Assembly: GCA_015075405.1 (NCBI GenBank)
Contig: JABTUK010000005.1
Location: 999,747 to 1,063,746 of the forward strand
DNA: 64,000 nt
Source: Anaerolineales bacterium
Lineage (GTDB): Bacteria > Chloroflexota > Anaerolineae > 4572-78 > J111
Direction: 5' to 3'
In this document: positions 17,469 to 26,462 of the stretch, piece after piece
Numbering within the stretch: position 1 is the stretch's first letter
Layout: each line of letters begins with the position of its first letter
The notes under the pieces: generated by a model
Databases searched by the model: none
The model's input: the letters and a program-made list of their open reading frames with translations, nothing else
What the model was told of the DNA's origin: nothing
Translations under genes and position numbers: made by a program

Positions 17469-18275
17469 GTGCCAGCACTAACTCGAAAAATACGATATGT
17501 TATGTGGGCCTTAAATGGATATATTGGAAAAACCATTTCATTAGACATACCCCAAAAAGTCACGGTTTTAATCACTTATTACCATCCGGCTCGCATGGAA
17601 CATATTGAACCTCAAATTCGTAACATTCTTAAATGCAGTTTTGTTGATAAACTAATTATTTCAAACCATAATCCTGATGTGCGCATTGAAGATAGGATTA
17701 AAATTAAAGATAGACGTTTGGTTTTCATCAATCAAAATGTTAAGCGTGGTTGTGGGTATCGTTGGCTAATCGCCAATGAGCTTGATCCCGAATATTTGAT
17801 TGTTGTGGATGATGACATCCTGCTTTTTCCGGGGCAGCTTGCAAAATTATTCAAACACCTGGTTAACGAACCAGAGATTCCACATGGTATGGCCGGTTTT
17901 CGTTACCTGGAAAACGGCGAATTAGAATTTCATGAGAAAGAAAACAGGCATGTAGATTTCTTGTGTGAAATATATGCCGTCACCCGGAATCACCTGAGAC
18001 GATATATGGAACTAAAGAGTCTTGTTGCCAAGAGCGATGGTTTAATCGAGATGATCGACTCGGCCGCAGATTTTATGGTTATTAGTCAAACGGGTAGTCA
18101 TGATCCTAAAATTCATTATGTGGGTCGTCCTTTCAAATCTTCCACTTTTAATCAAGCTGGTGTGGCGGTACATAAGGAAGAAAACTTTGGAGATAGTTTG
18201 TGGGAGGTAGGTCGGGCTTTAAATGATGTCAGGATACAACAAAATGGACAAACAATTGATATTGTCCCTGTCTAA
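17469..18275 (+). CDS. Putative glycosyltransferase (GT64/GT2-like, GT-A fold)
   Basis: Probable GT-A glycosyltransferase of 268 residues. VTVLITYYHPARMEHIEPQI opens the fold and LIVVDDDILLFPGQLAKLF is a strong DxD-type site resembling exostosin-like (GT64) enzymes; GMAGFRYLENGEL and DSAADFMVIS follow. I chose GTG 17469 because AGGAG stands 6-7 nt upstream; a TTG at 17406 is in frame but has no ribosome site. The family is less sure than for the neighbouring GT2 genes. Confidence 0.65.
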   Translation: MPALTRKIRYVMWALNGYIGKTISLDIPQKVTVLITYYHPARMEHIEPQIRNILKCSFVDKLIISNHNPDVRIEDRIKIKDRRLVFINQNVKRGCGYRWLIANELDPEYLIVVDDDILLFPGQLAKLFKHLVNEPEIPHGMAGFRYLENGELEFHEKENRHVDFLCEIYAVTRNHLRRYMELKSLVAKSDGLIEMIDSAADFMVISQTGSHDPKIHYVGRPFKSSTFNQAGVAVHKEENFGDSLWEVGRALNDVRIQQNGQTIDIVPV

Positions 18276-18336
18276 TATCGCTTTCTGCTGAACTGGACTC
18301 AATTCATGAATGCTGACGCAGTAAAAGGAGTCTTAT

Positions 18337-19296
18337 ATGACCCAGAATAAGCCCCGTGTAAGTATAGGTCTGACCCTTTTCAATGGGGAAAAATATATTA
18401 GAGAAACCATAGACTCTATCCTGAGCCAAACCTTTACTAATTTTGAACTTATTATCTCTGACAATGCCTCAACGGACAGTTCGCAGCAAATTTGTGAGGA
18501 GTATGCGGCCAAAGATGAGCGCATAAAATATTATCGTAATGTTAAGAACCTGGGTGTGGCCCCAAATCTTAATCGTGTCTTTGAATTATCATCCGGCGAG
18601 TATTTCAAGTGGGCAGATCATGACGATATTCTCGCCCCTGATTTTCTTATGAGGTGTGTTGAAGTTTTGGATAATTACTCTGAAGTAGCTGTCTGTTTCC
18701 CAAAAACAAAGCTAATTGATGAAAATGGAGTTTTTATTGGGGATTATGATCCTCTACCTAAAACTGATTCTCGTAAAGCGCATATTCGTTTTGGAAATCT
18801 TATTACCGCACCCGATGGGCGCGCCATTCAAACGATGGGCTTGACTCGGTCCAGCCTGTTGAAGAAAACGGTAATGAACCGGAGTTATCCCGCCTCAGAT
18901 GAAGTTTTATTAGCCAATCTAGCCCTACTTGGCTATTTCTATGAAATCCCAGAGCGTTTATTATTTTATAGAATTCATCCTAAGCAATCAACAAAGGGTG
19001 TATTAGCGTCTGAACGGGCACGGGTGCTGTTTTTTGACACCTCATTAAAAGGTAAGATAGTCCTGATTAAATGGCCATATCTCAAAGACTGCCTGTTAAT
19101 TATCAATCAGGCTCCAATTAATGTCTATGAACGAATACTTTGTTATTTTCAAGTGTTAAAATGGTTACTTATTCGCAAAAACTTTAGATCGATGACAAAA
19201 GATATTCTGCTTGCCATACACGAAACAATACCTTTGTTCCCGGGACTCTATCAAGATGTCCTGGAAACTACTAACCAATCTCATCATTATCAATAG
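18337..19296 (+). CDS. Glycosyltransferase family 2
   Basis: GT2 enzyme, 319 residues: VSIGLTLFNGEKYIRETIDSIL, LIISDNASTDSSQQI, NLGVAPNLNRVF and FKWADHDDILAPDFL, where the usual LDxDD is ADHDD, a known variant. The AAAGGAG ribosome site before ATG 18337 is strong. It is the last glycosyltransferase before the nucleotide-sugar module, 23 bp ahead of the SDR gene, so sugar synthesis and transfer are likely co-expressed. Confidence 0.85.
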   Translation: MTQNKPRVSIGLTLFNGEKYIRETIDSILSQTFTNFELIISDNASTDSSQQICEEYAAKDERIKYYRNVKNLGVAPNLNRVFELSSGEYFKWADHDDILAPDFLMRCVEVLDNYSEVAVCFPKTKLIDENGVFIGDYDPLPKTDSRKAHIRFGNLITAPDGRAIQTMGLTRSSLLKKTVMNRSYPASDEVLLANLALLGYFYEIPERLLFYRIHPKQSTKGVLASERARVLFFDTSLKGKIVLIKWPYLKDCLLIINQAPINVYERILCYFQVLKWLLIRKNFRSMTKDILLAIHETIPLFPGLYQDVLETTNQSHHYQ

Positions 19297-19319
19297 TATC
19301 ATTTCATCAGGAGAAACTT

Positions 19320-20360
19320 ATGCGTATACTCGTCACAGGCCACAATGGTTATATCGGTACTGTCTTGACGCCGCTACTTGTAGCCGAAGGCCACACCGTG
19401 GTTGGCCTGGATACTGATCTTTACGAACGTTGTACTTTTGGCGACGGAGTGCCCCAGATGCCGGCCATAAAGAAGGATATTCGTGATGTCGAACCGGCTG
19501 ATTTAGAAGGCTTTGACGCTATTATCCATCTGGCAGCTCTATCGAACGATCCACTGGGCAATTTGAACCCCGATCTCACCTATGCTATCAACCACCGGGC
19601 TTCGGTGAAGCTGGCTGAAACCGCTAAACAGGTGGGGGTGTCGCGCTTTATTTTTGCCTCTTCATGTAGCACTTATGGGGCCGCGGCCGGCGATGAGATG
19701 TTAACCGAAGTCGCCGAGTTCAACCCGGTCACTCCTTATGGTCATTCCAAAGTGCTGGTAGAACAAGATGTGGCTAAATTAGCGGATGATAACTTTAGCC
19801 CCACTTTTATGCGTAATGCTACTGCTTACGGGGTTTCGCCCCGCCACCGCTTTGACATTGTGCTCAACAACCTGGTGGCCTGGGCTTTTACCACCGGCCT
19901 GGTTTATCTCAAAAGCGACGGCAGCCCCTGGCGTCCCATTGTGCATATCGAGGATATTTCACGGGCCGCGATAGCGGCCTTACATGCTCCCCGCGAGGTG
20001 GTGCATAACCAGGCCTTTAACGTGGGGTTGAATGAAGAAAATTATCGCATCAAGGAGTTGGCCGAAATTGTTAAAGAAACGGTTCCCAACTGCCGGGTGG
20101 AATTTGCCCCAGACGCCGAACCGGACAAGCGCACCTACCGGGTTGACTTTAGCAAAATTAAGCGCATGCTGCCTGAGTTTAAACCGCAGTGGAACGCCCG
20201 GCGAGGCGCTCAGGAATTGTACGAGGCTTATCAGAAGCTGGGCGTTAAGTTGGAGGAATTTGAAGGCCCCAAATACAAACGGATTGACCATATTAAGCAG
20301 CTTTTGAACAGCGGCCAATTGGACGAGAGTCTGCGCTGGCGAGAGAAAGCGTTAGCTTAA
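19320..20360 (+). CDS. NAD-dependent sugar epimerase/dehydratase (extended SDR)
   Basis: Extended SDR of 346 residues acting on a nucleotide sugar. MRILVTGHNGYIGTVL is the NAD-binding loop; FASSCSTYGAAAG and TPYGHSKVLVEQ hold the catalytic Ser, Tyr and Lys (YxxxK). MRNATAYGVSPRHRFD is the substrate loop. This subgroup often neighbours TylCIII-like C-methyltransferases, as here (46 bp gap). It may act as reductase, epimerase or dehydratase on a 4-keto sugar. SD: AGGAG ~8 nt before ATG 19320. Confidence 0.83.
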   Translation: MRILVTGHNGYIGTVLTPLLVAEGHTVVGLDTDLYERCTFGDGVPQMPAIKKDIRDVEPADLEGFDAIIHLAALSNDPLGNLNPDLTYAINHRASVKLAETAKQVGVSRFIFASSCSTYGAAAGDEMLTEVAEFNPVTPYGHSKVLVEQDVAKLADDNFSPTFMRNATAYGVSPRHRFDIVLNNLVAWAFTTGLVYLKSDGSPWRPIVHIEDISRAAIAALHAPREVVHNQAFNVGLNEENYRIKELAEIVKETVPNCRVEFAPDAEPDKRTYRVDFSKIKRMLPEFKPQWNARRGAQELYEAYQKLGVKLEEFEGPKYKRIDHIKQLLNSGQLDESLRWREKALA

Positions 20361-20406
20361 AACTTAGTAGAAATAATTAATCGGACAGCCATAGAGGTTT
20401 CAATTG

Positions 20407-21687
20407 ATGACTGAAAAAACAAAAGAACTACCAGTACAAAATGATATCACCGTAAAGCAAAGCCGCTGCCGGTTTTGTGAGGCACCGCTGCGCCATACCT
20501 TTGTTGATTTAGGTATGTCGCCCCTGTGCGAGAGTTATGTAAGCGCCAGCCAGCTTAACCAAATGGAACCCTTTTACCCTTTGCACGTACAAGTATGCGA
20601 CCATTGTTATCTGGTGCAATTGGATGAATACGTTAGCCCAGAGCACATTTTTACCGAGTATGCTTACTTTTCATCCTATGCCGATACCTGGTTGGAGCAT
20701 TGTAAGAACTATACTAACCTGATGGTCGAACGATTTCAGCTCAATGGTCATAGCCATGTGGTTGAAGTGGCCAGCAATGATGGCTACCTGTTGCAATATT
20801 TTGTAGAGAAAAAAATCCCGGCATTGGGTATTGAGCCGGCCGCCAATGTGGCCAAAGTCGCTATCGAAAAAGGGGTGCCGACCCTGGTAGCGTTCTTTGG
20901 CGTGGCGTGCGCCCGCAGTTTAGCGACTGAAGGCAAGCAGGCCGACCTGCTGCTGGGTAACAATGTGCTGGCCCAGGTGCCCGACCTTAACGATTTTGTA
21001 GCCGGAATGAAAATTCTGCTCAAACCGCAGGGTGTTATTACCATTGAATTTCCCCACCTTATGTGCCTGGTGGCCGAGAACCAATTTGACACCATTTACC
21101 ACGAACACTTTTCTTATTTTAGCTTCATCACCGCCGAAAAGATTTTTGCGGCTCACGGCTTAACTTTGTTTGATGTAGAAGAACTGCCCACCCATGGCGG
21201 CTCGCTAAGAATTTATGCCCGCCATGACCATGACTCCTCTAAACCGATCAGCGGGCGGGCCTTGCAGTTAAAGCAGCGCGAGCTGGACGCCGGCCTGACC
21301 GATATGGCCTACTATGCCGCGTTTGAAGAGCAGGTCAAAGAAACCAAGCGCAAACTGCTTGAATTTCTCATTCAAGCCAGAAGAGCCGGAAAAACGGTAG
21401 TGGGTTATGGCGCTCCGGGCAAAGGCAACACTTTGCTTAACTACTGCGGCGTTCGGACCGATTTTTTGGATTATACCGTTGACCGCAACCCTTACAAACA
21501 AGGCAAGTTCCTGCCAGGCACTCACATTCCTATCTTTGATCCTGATAAAATCTTGGAGACAAAACCCGATTACATCTTGATTTTACCCTGGAACTTCAAA
21601 GACGAAATTATGAAACAGATGGCCGTAATTCGAGACTGGGGAGGGCAGTTTGTGGTTCCTATTCCAGAGGTTAAGGTTTTTAGGTAG
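20407..21687 (+). CDS. NDP-hexose C-methyltransferase (TylCIII/NovU-like)
   Basis: SAM-dependent C-methyltransferase of 426 residues. An N-terminal zinc-binding domain (CRFCEAPL ... CDHCYLVQL) is followed by the SAM domain (VVEVASNDGYLLQYF) and a C-terminal Rossmann-like domain (VVGYGAPGKGNTLLNYCGV). The catalytic motif IYHEHFSYF is intact (Tyr231, His232, Glu233, His234). Such enzymes add a branching methyl to a 4-keto-deoxysugar, usually at C3. ATG 20407 is preferred over TTG 20404; AGAGG lies about 9 nt upstream. It probably works with the SDR upstream and the RmlC-like gene downstream. Confidence 0.87.
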   Translation: MTEKTKELPVQNDITVKQSRCRFCEAPLRHTFVDLGMSPLCESYVSASQLNQMEPFYPLHVQVCDHCYLVQLDEYVSPEHIFTEYAYFSSYADTWLEHCKNYTNLMVERFQLNGHSHVVEVASNDGYLLQYFVEKKIPALGIEPAANVAKVAIEKGVPTLVAFFGVACARSLATEGKQADLLLGNNVLAQVPDLNDFVAGMKILLKPQGVITIEFPHLMCLVAENQFDTIYHEHFSYFSFITAEKIFAAHGLTLFDVEELPTHGGSLRIYARHDHDSSKPISGRALQLKQRELDAGLTDMAYYAAFEEQVKETKRKLLEFLIQARRAGKTVVGYGAPGKGNTLLNYCGVRTDFLDYTVDRNPYKQGKFLPGTHIPIFDPDKILETKPDYILILPWNFKDEIMKQMAVIRDWGGQFVVPIPEVKVFR

Positions 21688-21766
21688 ATCCATTTTGGGA
21701 TAAGGGTTTAAGCCTTACTCCTTAAGTGGAAGAGCAGGATAGTCAAGTCTCAAGATGGAGCGGTGG

Positions 21767-22960
21767 ATGTCTTCAACAACAACCCAGATAGAACAGTGTC
21801 CTGTTTGTTACAAACAAACTTTTGTTCCCTTCTTTGAACTTAACAATGTCCCGGCGCAAGATGGCGTCTTGTGGAATAATCTGGAGGAAGCACTCACCGC
21901 TCCAACGGGGAATATAAAACTGGCTTTTTGTCAAAGTTGTGGATATATCGGGAATCTTCTGTTTGAACCAAAAAAGATTAGGTATGATCAAGAGTACAGC
22001 TTTTCCCTCCATTTTTCCCCTACCTATCAGAATTTTATTAATGATTTAGCCTCCAGATTGGTTGAAAAGTATGGCCTTAAAAATAAGCGTATTCTGGAAA
22101 TTGGCTGCGGACAGGGCGACTTTTTACGCCTTATATGTAGCTTAGGCCATAATCGTGGCATTGGCATTGATCCTTCTACAACTTCGCACGTTGAGCAGAT
22201 CGGTTTGCATGAAATCACTTTTCTTCAGGATTTTTATTCGGAGAAATACGCCCGTCAAGAGGTCGATCTTGTCTGTTGCCGTCAAGTGCTTGACCAGTTA
22301 CCTCATCCAAAAATATTCATTGAACTGCTTCGTCAAAATATTGGCCAACATGCCCCTACTACTGTTTATTTTGAAGTACCGAATGCTGTTAAAATCTTCG
22401 AAGACCTGTTGATCCGGAATATTATCTATGAGAAAAGTTCCTGGTTTACCCCAACTTCTATTTCTCGTTTATTTGAACTCTCCGGTTTTAAGATTTTATC
22501 AGTCGAACCTTGTTTTGAGGGAGGTCAATACTTAGGCATCGAAGCGGTTCCTACTTCTGGGGTAGTTCCAGATCAAATTACTGATGATGCTGATCTGGAA
22601 TACTTTGGTCAATTGATAAGGGCTTTTAGTGAAAACTATCGGCGCAAAATTAAAACCTGGGGTGAGCAATTATCGGCTCTGCGGCACTCCGGTCAAAGGG
22701 CTATTGTCTGGGGCGCTGGTTCTGGAGCGATTAACTTTTTTAGTATGCTCAAAATAAAAGAGGAAATTTCCTACGTGGTAGATATAAATCCCCAACGACA
22801 GGGTAAATTTTTACCTCTGACAGGACAGCAGGTTGTTCCTCCTGAATTCATTCAGGAGTATAAAGCGGACGTAATTATTATTACGAACTCAACTTATGAA
22901 CAGGAAATCAGACAACAAGTTGCAGATATGGGAATGGATTGTAGGTTTTGGGTTATTTAG
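21767..22960 (+). CDS. C-methyltransferase-family protein with altered active site
   Basis: Second protein of the same three-domain plan, 397 residues: Zn-binding CPVCYKQTF/CQSCGYIG, SAM site ILEIGCGQGDFLRLI, and C-terminal AIVWGAGSGAINFFS ... VVDINPQRQGKFLPLTG. Where the upstream paralogue has IYHEHFSYF, this one reads IIYEKSSWFT, so the Tyr remains but the His residues are replaced; related YEHxSYFTP forms also exist, and even that His is Lys here. It may methylate another position or be a non-catalytic partner. ATG 21767 is chosen because GGAG is 6 nt upstream; ATG 21755 is an alternative. Confidence 0.78.
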   Translation: MSSTTTQIEQCPVCYKQTFVPFFELNNVPAQDGVLWNNLEEALTAPTGNIKLAFCQSCGYIGNLLFEPKKIRYDQEYSFSLHFSPTYQNFINDLASRLVEKYGLKNKRILEIGCGQGDFLRLICSLGHNRGIGIDPSTTSHVEQIGLHEITFLQDFYSEKYARQEVDLVCCRQVLDQLPHPKIFIELLRQNIGQHAPTTVYFEVPNAVKIFEDLLIRNIIYEKSSWFTPTSISRLFELSGFKILSVEPCFEGGQYLGIEAVPTSGVVPDQITDDADLEYFGQLIRAFSENYRRKIKTWGEQLSALRHSGQRAIVWGAGSGAINFFSMLKIKEEISYVVDINPQRQGKFLPLTGQQVVPPEFIQEYKADVIIITNSTYEQEIRQQVADMGMDCRFWVI

Positions 22961-22999
22961 ACAGTTAGTTATCAGACAATAGTTACCGGTTGGCCATTC

Positions 23000-23557
23000 A
23001 TGATTTTTCAAGAAACAAATCTAAAAAATGCTTATCTGATTGAGCTTCAACGGCGGGAGGATGAACGAGGCTTTTTCGCTCGTACCTGGTGCCAGCAAGA
23101 ATTTGAGGAGCATGGTCTCAATCCGCGCCTGGTCCAATGCAACCTGTCTTTTAACAAAAAGAAAGGAACTTTGCGGGGCATGCATTATCAGGCGGCGCCT
23201 TATGAGGAAGCCAAACTGGTCCGCTGTACCTGCGGAGCCATTTACGACATCATTGTTGACCTTCGTCCGGACTCTGCCACCTTTAAGCATTATTTTGGGG
23301 TAACGCTGAGTGCAGCCGCCCACAATATGCTCTATATCCCGGAAGGTTTTGCGCATGGATTTTTAACCCTGGAAGATAACACCGAAGTCTTTTATCAGAT
23401 GTCAGAGTTTTATGCCCCGGATTACGCCAGAGGGTTTCGCTGGAATGATCCGGCCTTTAACATTGAGTGGCCAGCGCCCGTACAGGTTATCTCTGAACGA
23501 GATGCTACCTACCCCGATTTTATCTGGCCGGCAGAGGTTGCGCGTGAACATCGCTAA
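23000..23557 (+). CDS. rfbC: dTDP-4-dehydrorhamnose 3,5-epimerase family protein
   Basis: Cupin-fold epimerase acting at C3/C5 of a dTDP-4-keto-6-deoxyhexose, 185 residues, normal length. Signatures: LKNAYLIELQRREDERGFFAR, TLRGMHYQ with the catalytic His, LVRCTCGAIYDIIVDLR, YIPEGFAHGFLTLED and the Tyr in VFYQMSEFY. In rhamnose synthesis it works with RmlB and RmlD, but neither is in the window; next to a C-methyltransferase it more likely acts in a branched-sugar route, possibly as a 3- or 5-epimerase only. The next gene overlaps it by 14 bp. Confidence 0.88.
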   Translation: MIFQETNLKNAYLIELQRREDERGFFARTWCQQEFEEHGLNPRLVQCNLSFNKKKGTLRGMHYQAAPYEEAKLVRCTCGAIYDIIVDLRPDSATFKHYFGVTLSAAAHNMLYIPEGFAHGFLTLEDNTEVFYQMSEFYAPDYARGFRWNDPAFNIEWPAPVQVISERDATYPDFIWPAEVAREHR

Positions 23558-24860
23558 TTTGAGGTCAACCCTGGAACTGAATGAGATTGGCCGGGAGATG
23601 TATCGGCTCATCACCGACCTGTACCCCATTTGTCGTAGTATTACCGGGGACGGCTTTCGTGAGAGTTTGAGCCTGGTCAAAAACCAGATTCCCCTGCGTC
23701 TGCACGAAGTGCCCAGTGGAACGCCGGTATTTGATTGGGTGGTGCCCAAAGAGTGGAACATCAAAGACGCTTATATAAAAAATGCCCAGGGCGAGCGGGT
23801 GGTAGATTTCAAACAATCTAACCTGCATGTGGTCAACTATAGTACTCCGATGAAAGCCAGCATGTCTCTGGCGGAATTAAAAGAACATCTTTTTAGTTTG
23901 CCTGACCAGCCAGACTTGATCCCGTATCGCACTTCTTACTACAAAGAGAATTGGGGGTTTTGTTTAAGCCACCGGCAACTGCTGGAACTGCCGGACGAAA
24001 CCTATGAGGTAGCTATCGAATCTTCCTTGCGAGACGGCTCTCTGAGCTATGGGGAGTATTTCCTGCCGGGGGAAAGCGCCGATGAAGTCCTTTTTTCTTG
24101 CCACTGCTGCCACCCCTCGCTGTGTAATGATAACCTTTCCGGGGTAGCCGTAGTCACCTTTTTAGCCAAATATCTCAGCTCGCTGCCGCGCCGATACTCC
24201 TATCGCTTTCTCTTTATTCCGGGAACGATTGGCGCAATTACCTGGCTGTGTTTGAATGAAAACCGGGTTTCGAAAATCAAACATGGCCTGGTAGTGGCTT
24301 GTGTGGGTGATCCGGGCAAGTTTACCTATAAAAAGAGCCGCCAGGGCCAAGCGGAAATAGATCGGGCGGTGGCGCATGTCTTAAAACATGCCGGTCAGGA
24401 TTATGAAATTCTGGAATTTTCGCCTTATGGTTACGATGAGCGCCAATTTTGCTCGCCTGGCTTTAATTTGCCGGTGGGCAGCTTAACCCGGACACCGCAT
24501 GGCCGTTATCCTGAATATCATACTTCGGCGGATAACCTGGATTTGGTACAGCCTGTTTATCTGGCGGAATCTTTGTTCCGATATCTGGCGGTAATCAATG
24601 TATTGGAAAATAACCAGAAATTTGTGAATCTGAATCCTAAATGTGAGCCACAACTGGGCAAAAGAGGACTCTATGGGACTATTGGCGGCCAGAAAGAGGC
24701 CAAAACGATTGAATTAGCCCTGTTGTGGGTGTTAAACTTATCAGACGGCAGCCATGCTTTACTTGATATTGCTGAACGAGCCAGCTTGAATTTTGAGCTA
24801 ATTCATACCGCCGCCACCGCCCTGGAACAACATGGCCTATTAGAAAAATGTCTACCCTGA
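23544..24860 (+). CDS. DUF2172/DUF4910 aminopeptidase-like protein of glycan clusters
   Basis: Protein of 438 residues with an aminopeptidase-like (M28-related) core and C-terminal winged-helix-like segment, as in the DUF4910/DUF2172 group often found in polysaccharide loci. LITDLYPICRSITGDGFRESL opens the protein; LFSCHCCHPSLCNDNLSGVAV and FIPGTIGAITWL carry likely metal ligands (His, Asp), with EYHTSADNLDLV near the end. The biochemical role is unknown. GTG 23544 is chosen because AGAGG is 6 nt upstream and it overlaps rfbC by 14 bp; a longer frame reaches back to 23412 but only as an overlap. Confidence 0.75.
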   Translation: MNIANLRSTLELNEIGREMYRLITDLYPICRSITGDGFRESLSLVKNQIPLRLHEVPSGTPVFDWVVPKEWNIKDAYIKNAQGERVVDFKQSNLHVVNYSTPMKASMSLAELKEHLFSLPDQPDLIPYRTSYYKENWGFCLSHRQLLELPDETYEVAIESSLRDGSLSYGEYFLPGESADEVLFSCHCCHPSLCNDNLSGVAVVTFLAKYLSSLPRRYSYRFLFIPGTIGAITWLCLNENRVSKIKHGLVVACVGDPGKFTYKKSRQGQAEIDRAVAHVLKHAGQDYEILEFSPYGYDERQFCSPGFNLPVGSLTRTPHGRYPEYHTSADNLDLVQPVYLAESLFRYLAVINVLENNQKFVNLNPKCEPQLGKRGLYGTIGGQKEAKTIELALLWVLNLSDGSHALLDIAERASLNFELIHTAATALEQHGLLEKCLP

Positions 24861-24901
24861 GTGAGTGAGCGGCAGTTGCGGGTAATGAAAATGACCAGGC
24901 G

Positions 24902-24927
24902 ACCAACCAACCAACCAACCAACCAAC
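24902..24927 (+). repeat. Tetranucleotide microsatellite (CCAA)n
   Basis: About six tandem CCAA units between the DUF4910 gene and the aminotransferase gene. It lies upstream of the next start by about 130 bp. Slippage here would change only spacing, not a reading frame. Confidence 0.9.
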
Positions 24928-24978
24928 TATTTTAGAGGAGCCGTCACGAAACCCGGCTTTACTACCAGCGACGAAAAA

Positions 24979-25038
24979 CCCTCACCCCGTCGCTGGTGCG
25001 ACGCCCCTCTCCCTCAGGGAGAGGGGCGGGGGTGAGGG
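24979..25038. repeat. Palindromic intergenic repeat (CCCTCACCCC type)
   Basis: Outer arms CCCTCACCCC (24979-24988) and GGGGTGAGGG (25029-25038) flank an inner CCCTCTCCC/GGGAGAGGG hairpin around CTCA. GC-rich nested palindromes of this type are scattered repeats in many bacterial genomes. A shadow open frame through it makes a false N-terminal extension of the aminotransferase. It may act as an mRNA-stabilising or attenuating hairpin inside the operon. Confidence 0.75.
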
Positions 25039-25058
25039 CTATTTACGAGGAGAAACCC

Positions 25059-26438
25059 ATGCAAATTGACCCATTAGCTTTAGAAAAAACTACAACCCCT
25101 GACCGAGACAACGACCCTGCTTACGATCTGAGCAAATTTGCTCATTCTAAAGCGTTCCAACAGAAAAGCCATGCCCTGATTCCTGGTGGAGCGCACACCT
25201 ATGCCAAGGGGGATGATCAATATCCAGAGTTAGCCCCAGGATTCATCGTTAGAGGTGAGGGTTGCCATGTTTGGGATGTGGACGGCAACGAGTTTATTGA
25301 ATATGGCATGGGACTGCGCTCAGTTACCCTGGGGCATGCCTATAGACCGGTCGTTGAAGCTGCTTACCGGCAGATGTTATTGGGTATCAATTTTACCCGC
25401 CCCACGAAACTGGAAGTTGAGTGCGCCGAGAAAGTGGCGAGTCTAATTGAGAGCGCCGAGATGGTGAAATTTGCCAAAAACGGCTCAGATGTGACGACTG
25501 CGGCGGTTAAACTGGCGCGGGCGCATACTGGCCGGGATTTGGTAGCCATCTGCGCCGAGCATGCCTTTTTCTCGGTGGATGATTGGTTTATCGGCAGCAC
25601 GGCCATGTCGGCCGGCATCCCGTCGGCTATTCGGGATTTAACAGTTAAATTTCACTATAATGATCTCGATAGTGTGAAAGCTTTGTTTGCCACTTATCCC
25701 GGTCAGATTGCCTGCCTCATTATGGAAGCCGCTACTATCCAGGAGCCGGTTGATGACTTTCTGCATGAAGTCCAAAAATTATGCCGGGAAAATGGCGCTG
25801 TTTTTATCCTGGATGAAATTATCACCGGCTTCCGCCGGCATCTGGGCGGCGCTCAAAAATATTATGGCATCAGGCCGGATTTGTCTACCTTTGGCAAGGC
25901 TTTAGGCAACGGTTTTTCTATTGCCGCCCTGGTGGGCAAAAGAGAGTTAATGGAATTGGGTGGTCTCCAGCACAACAAAGAACGGGTCTTTTTGCTGTCC
26001 ACCACCTATGGGGCCGAAAGCCATTGTTTGGCGGCGGCTATGGAAACCATGAGGATTTACGAGCAGGAAAACGTGATCGAGTATTTGTACCGGCAGGGCG
26101 AACGTTTGATTCATGGGGTCAATCAGGCCATTAGTGAATACGGCCTGGAGGATTATTTCCAAATTGCTGGTAATCCGACCAATTTGATTTATGTCACGCG
26201 TGATCAAGCCAAGGAAAGATCCCAACCTTTCCGAACCTTATTCTTGCAAGAAACAATTAAACATGGCCTGTTGATGCCTTCTCTGGTGGTTAGCTATTCT
26301 CATAGCGATCAAGATATTGACCGTACCATCCAGGGAATTGGCGAGGCCCTCTATGTTTACAAAAAAGCGTTAGCGGAAGGGGTTGAGAAGTATTTGGTTG
26401 GTCGCCCGGTAAAACCTGTTTTTCGCAAATTCAACTGA
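25059..26438 (+). CDS. Class III PLP-dependent aminotransferase (glutamate-1-semialdehyde aminomutase-like)
   Basis: PLP aminotransferase of 459 residues in the GSA-aminomutase branch: GGAHTYAKGDDQYPELAPGF, CHVWDVDGNEFIEYGMG, MVKFAKNGSDVTTAAVKLAR (PLP phosphate loop), FILDEIITGFR (Asp for the pyridine N) and LSTFGKALGNGFSIAAL with the Schiff-base Lys. In a glycan cluster it more likely makes an amino sugar than heme precursor, though this is inference. ATG 25059 has GAGGAG 7 nt upstream; the in-frame extension to 24996 reads through a palindromic repeat and is rejected. It is 24 bp before rfbF-like. Confidence 0.85.
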   Translation: MQIDPLALEKTTTPDRDNDPAYDLSKFAHSKAFQQKSHALIPGGAHTYAKGDDQYPELAPGFIVRGEGCHVWDVDGNEFIEYGMGLRSVTLGHAYRPVVEAAYRQMLLGINFTRPTKLEVECAEKVASLIESAEMVKFAKNGSDVTTAAVKLARAHTGRDLVAICAEHAFFSVDDWFIGSTAMSAGIPSAIRDLTVKFHYNDLDSVKALFATYPGQIACLIMEAATIQEPVDDFLHEVQKLCRENGAVFILDEIITGFRRHLGGAQKYYGIRPDLSTFGKALGNGFSIAALVGKRELMELGGLQHNKERVFLLSTTYGAESHCLAAAMETMRIYEQENVIEYLYRQGERLIHGVNQAISEYGLEDYFQIAGNPTNLIYVTRDQAKERSQPFRTLFLQETIKHGLLMPSLVVSYSHSDQDIDRTIQGIGEALYVYKKALAEGVEKYLVGRPVKPVFRKFN

Positions 26439-26462
26439 TTAACCTGGAAAAGGAGAAAAAAC

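Noticed and set aside
24996..25058. N-terminal extension of the class III aminotransferase
   Set aside because: It reads through a palindromic intergenic repeat; ATG 25059 has GAGGAG at ideal spacing.
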